Source of the DNA: CAZGWE01 sp964529405
GTDB taxonomy: Bacteria; Patescibacteriota; UBA1384; XYA2-FULL-43-10; 1-14-0-10-43-13
NCBI GenBank assembly: GCA_964529405.1
Contig: CAZGWE010000019.1
Coordinates: forward strand, 1 to 15,602
Direction of reading: 5' to 3'
Length of the DNA stretch: 15,602 bases
Position numbers and translations under genes: made by a program. Position 1 is the first letter of the stretch. Each line of letters opens with the position of its first letter. Positions 5,388 to 10,813 of this stretch are shown here, one piece after another. A model generated the notes under the pieces. The model saw nothing but the letters and a program-made list of their open reading frames with translations, searched no databases and had not been told where the DNA came from.

Positions 5388-7016
5388 TTACATACCGTAA
5401 TCCATGCCGCCGCCCATCGAAGGCATTGCTGACGGCTCTTTCTTCTCCGGCTTATCGGCCACAACAGCTTCGGTTGTGAGCACCAGGGCAGCTACGGAAG
5501 CGGCATTTTGCAAAGCGCTTCTGGTCACCTTGGCCGGGTCAATGACACCGAATTTGACCATATTGCCGTATTCGCCGGTCGCGGCGTTGTAACCTTCGCC
5601 GGCACTCATATTTTTAACATTTTCAATAACCACGGCGCCATCGGTGCCGGCGTTTTCGGCAATCTGGCGCATAGGGGCTTCAAGGGCCTTCTTCACGATC
5701 TCGACGCCGATAGCTTCATCACCCGAAGCCGTCATATTTCTTAATTCGGCAATGGTATCAACCAGGGCGACGCCGCCGCCGGGCACAATGCCCTCTTCGA
5801 TCGCCGCTTTGGTTGCCTCGACGGCATCTTCGACTTTGTACTTCCTCTCTTTCATCTCCGTTTCGGTCGCCGCGCCGACTTTGATAATGCCGACACCGCC
5901 GGCCAGCTTGGCCATGCGCTCGTTCAATTTTTCTTTGTCATAATCGGAAGTGGCTTTTTCGATCTGCTTTCTGATTTGGGCTACTCTGTCTTCGATAGCC
6001 TTCTTGTCGCCCTTGCCCTCGACGATGACGGTGTTGTCCTTGTCCGACTCAACCCGGCGAGCTTGTCCAAGCATATCTATAGTAGTATCTTCGAGTTTGT
6101 GGCCAAGATCGGAGGAGATAACCGTGCCGCCGGTCAAGGTGGCAATATCCTGCAGCATCTCTTTGCGCCTGTCGCCAAAACCGGGGGCTTTAACTGCCAG
6201 TACCGAAAGGACGCCGCGAAGCTTGTTTAAGATCATGGTAGTCAAAGCTTCGCCTTCGACTTCTTCGGCAATAATGACCAGTTCTTTTTTACCCGACTGG
6301 GCCATTGATTCCAAGAGCGGCAGAATCTCCTGAATCGAGCTGATTTTCTTATCGCTAATCAAAAGATAGGGATTTTCGATTACGGCCTTCATTGAAGCGG
6401 TGTCGGTAATCATATAAGGGCTGATATAACCGTTATCGAACTGCATACCCTCGACAATCTCTTTTTCCAAACCGAGAGTGTTGGATTCCTCGACACTGAT
6501 AACGCCGTCTTTGCCGATTGAATCCATAACGTCGGCAATCAATTCGCCGATTTCGTTGTCCCCGGCTGAAACAGAGGCAACCTGAGCAATCTCGCCCCGG
6601 CCGGAGATCTCCTTGGAGTTGCGCTTGATAGTCTCAACAACTTTGCTAACGGCTTTTTCGATACCATGGCGGATTTCCATCGGGTTTGAACCGGCTGCTA
6701 CGTTTTTCAAGCCCTCGTTGATCATGGCTTGGGCTAAAATTGTGGCTGTGGTTGTACCGTCGCCGGCAACGTCGTTTGTTTTTGAAGCGACTTCTTTGAT
6801 CAGTTGGGCGCCCATATTTTCAATTTTGTTTTCGAGTTCGATTTCTTTGGCAATAGTAACGCCGTCATTGGTAATGGTCGGTGCGCCAAAACTTTTTTCC
6901 AAGACAACATTACGGCCTTTTGGCCCCAGTGTTACCTTGACCGTGTCGGCCAAAATATTGACGCCGCGGCGCAGACCATTTCGCGCTTCCTCCGAGAATT
7001 TGATTTCTTTTGACAT
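5388..7016 (-). CDS. groL: Chaperonin GroEL (Hsp60)
   Basis: ATP-driven folding chamber subunit, two stacked heptameric rings in the cytosol, working with GroES. The 542 residues cover the whole family. They begin MSKEIKFSEEARNGLRRGVN, carry the nucleotide-binding TLGPKGRNVVLEKSFGAP and the ATPase motif GDGTTTATILAQAM, the apical segment ELVIIAEEVEGEALTT, the equatorial EEGIVPGGGVALVD, and a Gly/Met-rich tail ending GGGMDYGM as in most bacteria. The start follows an AGGAG ribosome binding site by 5 nt. It lies 103 bp downstream of groES and is presumably co-transcribed; the spacer is filled by an imperfect inverted-repeat element. The bidirectional terminator at 5308-5343 ends the operon. Confidence 0.98.
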   Translation of the reverse strand: MSKEIKFSEEARNGLRRGVNILADTVKVTLGPKGRNVVLEKSFGAPTITNDGVTIAKEIELENKIENMGAQLIKEVASKTNDVAGDGTTTATILAQAMINEGLKNVAAGSNPMEIRHGIEKAVSKVVETIKRNSKEISGRGEIAQVASVSAGDNEIGELIADVMDSIGKDGVISVEESNTLGLEKEIVEGMQFDNGYISPYMITDTASMKAVIENPYLLISDKKISSIQEILPLLESMAQSGKKELVIIAEEVEGEALTTMILNKLRGVLSVLAVKAPGFGDRRKEMLQDIATLTGGTVISSDLGHKLEDTTIDMLGQARRVESDKDNTVIVEGKGDKKAIEDRVAQIRKQIEKATSDYDKEKLNERMAKLAGGVGIIKVGAATETEMKERKYKVEDAVEATKAAIEEGIVPGGGVALVDTIAELRNMTASGDEAIGVEIVKKALEAPMRQIAENAGTDGAVVIENVKNMSAGEGYNAATGEYGNMVKFGVIDPAKVTRSALQNAASVAALVLTTEAVVADKPEKKEPSAMPSMGGGMDYGM

Positions 7017-7041
7017 AAAGCTCCTCGAATTTGATTAGAAA

Positions 7042-7120
7042 GTTTATAATGTTCGTAAGATTAATAAAGCTCGAAGTAGATTATTTTATGAACTTTAAAA
7101 ACTTAATGAACCTTATAAAC
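7042..7120. repeat. Imperfect inverted-repeat spacer element between groES and groEL
   Basis: Read on the minus strand the spacer starts GTTTATAAGGTTC and ends GAACATTATAAAC, which pair at 12 of 13 positions. The interior TTAAG-TTTTTAAAGTTC also matches the opposite arm with mismatches, so the whole 79 nt can fold as one stem. It aligns with the element before ssb. One end overlaps the groES stop codon. Confidence 0.6.
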
Positions 7121-7398
7121 TAAAGTATGCCTAATATCTCCTCTTCCTTCATCACTTTGTATTCGACCTTATCCATCTTGACCTCATCGCCGGCATACTT
7201 GGCATAAAGAACTTTGTCCCCTATCGCGACTGAAAACTCGTGTTTTCTACCCTCTTTAAGTTTACCGTTTCCCAGAGCGACAACTTCGCCTTGGGCCGGC
7301 GCTTCTTTGGCCGTATCCGGGATAATGATGCCGGATTTGGTCACTTCTTCCGCTTCCAGAGGCTTGATAAGGACCCTGTCCCCAAGTGGTTTGAGCAT
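7120..7398 (-). CDS. groS: Co-chaperonin GroES (Hsp10)
   Basis: Heptameric lid of the GroEL chamber. The 92 residues match the family length. They include the opening LKPLGDRVLIKPLEAEE, the mobile loop around residues 17-34 (EVTKSGIIIPDTAKE) with its hydrophobic Ile-Ile-Ile GroEL contact, the GEVVALGNGK strand, and the VAIGDKVLYAKYAGDEVKMD segment. The ATG follows GAGGT by 4 nt. It is the first gene of the groESL operon and stops at TAG. A near-consensus promoter with a palindromic operator lies 37-65 bp upstream; no CIRCE (HrcA) sequence is present. Confidence 0.97.
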   Translation of the reverse strand: MLKPLGDRVLIKPLEAEEVTKSGIIIPDTAKEAPAQGEVVALGNGKLKEGRKHEFSVAIGDKVLYAKYAGDEVKMDKVEYKVMKEEEILGIL

Positions 7399-7434
7399 AG
7401 TTACCTCGCATGGTTAATAGTTGTTACATCACAG

Positions 7435-7463
7435 AATGTAAAGTATACTTTACAATTTGTCAA
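7435..7463 (-). promoter_or_regulatory. groESL promoter with 18-bp perfect palindrome over spacer and -10
   Basis: On the minus strand TTGACA (7463-7458) is followed by a 17-bp spacer and TACATT (7440-7435). The palindrome TGTAAAGTATACTTTACA occupies 7437-7454, covering most of the spacer and four bases of the -10. It differs from CIRCE (TTAGCACTC-N9-GAGTGCTAA), from the HspR box (CTTGAGT-N7-ACTCAAG) and from CtsR direct repeats. I infer a repressor site for an unidentified regulator. Confidence 0.65.
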
Positions 7464-7527
7464 GCCCCTTCGTAAAACATGGAACATGGAACGATATACA
7501 CAAAAGACCGGCTTCAAGTTTCGCGAT

Positions 7528-7565
7528 AAAAAAACGGTGGTAGCGTAAGGGGGACCACTACCACC
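7528..7565 (-). terminator. Intrinsic terminator directly after a promoter
   Basis: On the minus strand GGTGGTAG (7565-7558) pairs with CTACCACC (7543-7536) around a 14-nt loop, then G and seven T (7534-7528). It is a classical terminator shape and begins at the predicted start site of the promoter at 7572-7601. Confidence 0.75.
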
Positions 7566-7571
7566 AAGCCC

Positions 7572-7601
7572 ATATTAGCTTAAAGTTGAGCTTAATGTCA
7601 A
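7572..7601 (-). promoter_or_regulatory. Near-consensus sigma70 promoter, minus strand
   Basis: TTGACA (7601-7596), an 18-bp spacer and TAATAT (7577-7572). The spacer carries a direct repeat of AGCTTAA (7577-7583 and 7589-7595 on the plus strand). Expected transcription start is about 7565, the first base of the terminator stem, so the product would be a roughly 38-nt RNA unless polymerase reads through toward groES. Confidence 0.55.
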
Positions 7602-7659
7602 GGGTACACGAACTACCGCGAAAAGGCGGCCGACTAAGACCGGACACGAAAAGTCCGCG

Positions 7660-7702
7660 AAAAGACAAAAGTAGGGCGAGCACCATCGCACGGCGCTCGC
7701 CC
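7660..7702 (-). terminator. Probable terminator of the receiver-domain gene
   Basis: On the minus strand GGGCGAGC (7702-7695) pairs with GCTCGCCC (7681-7674) around a 13-nt loop, then TACTTTTGTCTTT. The T-tract is interrupted, so termination may be partial. A smaller CGGAC/GTCCG hairpin (7641-7657) lies just downstream. Confidence 0.55.
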
Positions 7703-7724
7703 ATAATGTTCTCGCCTCCATTTC

Positions 7725-8102
7725 TCACGAATCGGCGGGCTCGAGGCCCGCGGCCTTAATCACCTTGATGACTTCAGCCATTCTGACCGGCTTGGTCATC
7801 ATGGTGACGCCACCGAGGTCCTCCGGCAGCTTCTCCGGCGGCAGGCCGGAGAGGATGATGATCTGGCGCTTCTCTAGTCCCAGCCAGATGGCCTCCCGGA
7901 CCACATAAAAACCCTCTATCCCGACTCCGTGCCCCGTGAAATCGAGGTCGGTGATCAGGAACTCGATCTCCGAGCCGGCGCGGCGAAGATCAAGTATCGC
8001 CCCAGCCGCGGTACTGTTGGAGATCACACTATAGCCGACCGTCCGAAGACAGTCGGCTATGGCCTTGCATACGCAATCCATGTCATCAACCACCAAAATC
8101 AT
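7725..8102 (-). CDS. Stand-alone response-regulator receiver domain (CheY-like)
   Basis: A 125-residue protein made of one receiver domain with no output domain. The fold begins MILVVDD, whose Asp6 and Asp7 form the acidic pocket. The phosphoacceptor is Asp52 in FLITD52LDFTG, the switch Ser is Ser85 in IIILSG, and the conserved Lys is Lys104 in MTKPV. Such proteins relay phosphate from a histidine kinase to a partner; no kinase is in this window. A GGAGG ribosome binding site (with GGGAG extension) lies 8 nt before the ATG. G+C is visibly higher than in the flanking groESL and pyrG regions and it is the only gene here ending in TGA, both hinting at a different origin. Its upstream region is lost in the N gap at 8128-8137. 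Confidence 0.85.
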   Translation of the reverse strand: MILVVDDMDCVCKAIADCLRTVGYSVISNSTAAGAILDLRRAGSEIEFLITDLDFTGHGVGIEGFYVVREAIWLGLEKRQIIILSGLPPEKLPEDLGGVTMMTKPVRMAEVIKVIKAAGLEPADS

Positions 8103-8127
8103 CTGTTTTCTCCCTCCGCCATCAGTA

Positions 8128-8137
8128 NNNNNNNNNN
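8128..8137. other. Scaffold gap of 10 N
   Basis: Ten consecutive N separate the upstream region of the receiver gene from the 3' side of the nucleotidyltransferase gene. The true length and content of the gap are unknown, so adjacency across it should not be used as operon evidence. Confidence 0.98.
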
Positions 8138-8161
8138 GCTAACATATTTTTTTAACTTTGT

Positions 8162-8851
8162 CTAGTCCCTGGGCGGGTGGAACCTTAGTTCTTGGTCATT
8201 GTAAACAATTAAATTAGGGTATTTCCTGGTTCTGGGATCGCCTTCGATTTTTTTGATTTGAATTCGCTTGAGCACTTGTTCCACTTGATCCCCCAATCGC
8301 CCGCCCAATATCGCTTCCTGCAATCGGCCAGGGAACAGAAACGGCGATGCGGGGATTGGAAATCGGGCTTTGAGTTTTAAGTCGTAATTTTGGCTTTTGC
8401 CCTTTGCTTTTTGAGTTAAGAAAAGCTTTTCGTTCTGTTTAAAAAACTTTCGAAAAACTTTTTTGCTCCCCCAAACCAAAACACTTTTTGAATAGTTCTC
8501 GGCGCAGTAGCGATCCATCTTTTCTCCCCGGCCGGCGGGGATTTTTAAGTATGAAGTTGTCATAAAGTAATTAAAACAAAACTTGCCGGCATGATCATTT
8601 GATTCGTCGGAAGAGCGTTTTTGGCCGAGCAGGACGGCGATTAAGTTGACCAGAAACCGGACGGTAAAAATTCTGCCGTCCTTGGCGATTATTAAGAGAT
8701 CTATATCGGAACTCTCTTTAGCCGCACCGGAAGCCAACGATCCGTTTAAGATAAGGCACCCTACAAACGGTACCATCTGCAGAACCAACGCCATACGCCC
8801 GGTTTTTTTTAAATATCGATTTGTATAATCAGAACAATGCTTATTGGCCAT
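8162..8851 (-). CDS. Nucleotidyltransferase-fold protein (Pol beta superfamily)
   Basis: Residues around 37-55 read GSLASGAAKESSDIDLLII (from ATG 8851), the GS-x-x-x-G...DxD signature of the Pol beta/minimal nucleotidyltransferase superfamily that binds metal and NTP. Beyond it lie GRIFTVRFLVNLIAVLL, a hydrophobic helix, and FCFNYFMTTSYLKI. The rest is basic with no recognised domain. The substrate is unknown; relatives include aminoglycoside, tRNA and toxin-antitoxin nucleotidyltransferases. I chose ATG 8851 (229 aa); a GTG at 8878 would give 239 aa, and neither has a strong ribosome binding site. Upstream is an in-frame TAG, so no further N-terminal domain is possible here. It is divergent from pyrG and its downstream side abuts the scaffold gap. 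Confidence 0.75.
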   Translation of the reverse strand: MANKHCSDYTNRYLKKTGRMALVLQMVPFVGCLILNGSLASGAAKESSDIDLLIIAKDGRIFTVRFLVNLIAVLLGQKRSSDESNDHAGKFCFNYFMTTSYLKIPAGRGEKMDRYCAENYSKSVLVWGSKKVFRKFFKQNEKLFLTQKAKGKSQNYDLKLKARFPIPASPFLFPGRLQEAILGGRLGDQVEQVLKRIQIKKIEGDPRTRKYPNLIVYNDQELRFHPPRD

Positions 8852-8967
8852 TAATTTCCAATATAGCACATAATCCACAATGGGCTACTTGCATTGCCGG
8901 GACTAAAAACATTAAGATAAAAAAAACACCGAAAAATTCATAGTTCTATTATTAAAACGGAGCGGAA

Positions 8968-10731
8968 ATGGCCAAGTATATTTTTGTAGTGGGTGGCGTA
9001 ATGTCATCAGTAGGCAAGGGCATCGCGGCGGCCTCGATCGGCACAATTCTGAAAAGCAAAGGCTATCGAGTAACAGCCCTTAAAGCCGACCCCTATATCA
9101 ATGTTGATGCCGGGACAATGAACCCGACCGAACACGGCGAGGTTTTTGTAACCATCGATGGCGACGAAACCGACCAAGACTTCGGCAACTATGAGCGTTT
9201 TCTGGACGAGAATATCACCAGAATTAATTATATGACAACCGGACGAATCTATCAGCACGTCATTAACCGCGAACGCAACCTGGAATATGGCGGCAGGTGC
9301 GTCCAGGTCATTCCCCACATTCCCGAAGAGATTATCGGACGCATCAAGAAAGCTGCAAAGCAAGCCCAAGCCGATATTGCCATTATTGAAATCGGCGGCA
9401 CTGTCGGCGAATACGAAAACCTTCTTTTCCTGGAAGCTGCCCGTATGATGAAGCTGAAGAACCCCAAGGATGTCATCTTTGTTTTAGTCTCTTATTTGCC
9501 GATCCCCTCCAAAGTCGGCGAAATGAAAACCAAACCGACCCAGCATGCTTCGCGCGAATTGAACTCCTGCGGCATTCAAGCCGACTTTATCCTCTGCCGC
9601 AGCGAAAAACCAATCGATAACAAACGCCGCGAAAAGCTAGCCGTTTTCTGCAGTATCGAACCCGAGAATGCTATCTCTGCTCCGGACGTTGATTCAATTT
9701 ACGACATCCCGATTAATTTTGAAAAAGAAAATTTAGGTAACAAAATTCTCCATCACCTTGACTTAGAGGAGAGAAGTTCTGATTTAAGCGCCTGGGAGAC
9801 ATTTGCCCATCATGCCAAAAACGGCAAAAAAGAAATCAAAATCGGCATTGTCGGCAAATATTTTGGTACCGGAGATTATATCCTGGTTGATTCCTATCTC
9901 TCGGTTATTGAAGCCGTTAAACATGCCGCCTGGACGCAGGAGCTAAAACCAAAGATGACCTGGCTGAATTCCGAACAGTATGAAAAGAACCCGGCAACCC
10001 TGAAAGAGCTAAGCGAATACGACGGTATTATCGTCCCGGGGGGGTTTGGCTCGCGCGGTATTGAAGGCAAAATTGCTGTGGCAAAATATTGCCGCGAGCA
10101 CAGAATTCCCTATTTTGGCTTGTGCTACGGTATGCAAATCGCCACAATCGAATTTGCCAGAAATGTCTGCGGTATGAAAGACGCCCACACCGAAGAGATA
10201 TATCCCGACACTTCATACCCTGTCATACATATTATGCCGGACCAAAAAAAGAAATTAGCAGAGAAAAATTACGGCGGATCTATGCGGTTGGGAGGATACG
10301 CTTGTGCCCTGGTACCTGGAACGATAGCTTATCATGCCTATAACACAACAACTAAAGATTCTCTTAAAGATGCTGACATGCTGGCTAGCTTACCTGCCGA
10401 CCTGCTAGTGGTGGAGCGGCATCGTCACCGCTACGAGGTCAATAACGACTATCGCAACCGGCTAGAAAAAGCCGGCATGGTCATCGCCGGCCTTAATCCC
10501 GAACGCAATTTAATAGAAATAATCGAACTGAAAGACCATCCTTTCTTTGTTGGCACTCAATTTCATCCCGAGCTTCAATCCCGCCCGCTCCATCCCCATC
10601 CCCTCTTTACGGCCTTTATCAAAGCCGCCGGCAGCCGGCAAACTAATCTTCCGGCCGCGCAGGAAGATTTTCTGCCCGTCATCAAAGAAGACCTCTCGCC
10701 CGCTGCCCCAACCCCGGCCCAGCTTCTCTAA
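8968..10731 (+). CDS. pyrG: CTP synthase (glutamine-hydrolysing)
   Basis: Makes CTP from UTP using ATP and glutamine ammonia, the last step of pyrimidine nucleotide synthesis. The N-terminal amidoligase domain (1 to about 270) has the P-loop GGVMSSVGKGI with Lys17, DPYINVDAGTMNP, EHGEVFVTIDGDETDQDFGNYERF (residues 55-78, here named by ends) and EIGGTVGEYE. The C-terminal class I glutaminase domain (about 290-555) has GGFGSRG, the nucleophile Cys386 in FGLCYGMQ, GSMRLG, ERHRHRYEVN, and His533/Glu535 in GTQFHPEL. At 587 aa it exceeds the usual 530-550 by a Pro/Ala-rich tail of about 35 residues after FTAFIKAAG. Start ATG follows GGAG by about 5 nt. A weak promoter TTGCAT-N18-TAAGAT lies at about 8890-8919. 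It converges with the ATPase gene 82 bp away; I see no clear terminator between them. Confidence 0.98.
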   Translation: MAKYIFVVGGVMSSVGKGIAAASIGTILKSKGYRVTALKADPYINVDAGTMNPTEHGEVFVTIDGDETDQDFGNYERFLDENITRINYMTTGRIYQHVINRERNLEYGGRCVQVIPHIPEEIIGRIKKAAKQAQADIAIIEIGGTVGEYENLLFLEAARMMKLKNPKDVIFVLVSYLPIPSKVGEMKTKPTQHASRELNSCGIQADFILCRSEKPIDNKRREKLAVFCSIEPENAISAPDVDSIYDIPINFEKENLGNKILHHLDLEERSSDLSAWETFAHHAKNGKKEIKIGIVGKYFGTGDYILVDSYLSVIEAVKHAAWTQELKPKMTWLNSEQYEKNPATLKELSEYDGIIVPGGFGSRGIEGKIAVAKYCREHRIPYFGLCYGMQIATIEFARNVCGMKDAHTEEIYPDTSYPVIHIMPDQKKKLAEKNYGGSMRLGGYACALVPGTIAYHAYNTTTKDSLKDADMLASLPADLLVVERHRHRYEVNNDYRNRLEKAGMVIAGLNPERNLIEIIELKDHPFFVGTQFHPELQSRPLHPHPLFTAFIKAAGSRQTNLPAAQEDFLPVIKEDLSPAAPTPAQLL

Positions 10732-10813
10732 CTCTTCCGATTTACTTCAACACGATGTCGCGTTAGAACGGTATTGTTTAGTACAGAACTATATAAAAGA
10801 CGGGAAATAATTT

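Noticed and set aside
5123..5464. Minus-strand frame of 113 codons overlapping the terminator and the groEL 3' end
   Set aside because: It crosses the bidirectional terminator and overlaps two real genes in other frames, with no ribosome binding site or family match.
7399..7440. CIRCE element upstream of groES
   Set aside because: I looked for TTAGCACTC or GAGTGCTAA on both strands of the groES upstream region and found neither.
7558..7704. A 48-codon minus-strand frame starting at ATG 7704 after a GGAGG sequence, downstream of the receiver gene
   Set aside because: The spacing is 10 nt, the frame runs through the terminator hairpin and the promoter at 7572-7601, and the product resembles no family. 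A second overlapping frame from 7721 is equally unconvincing.
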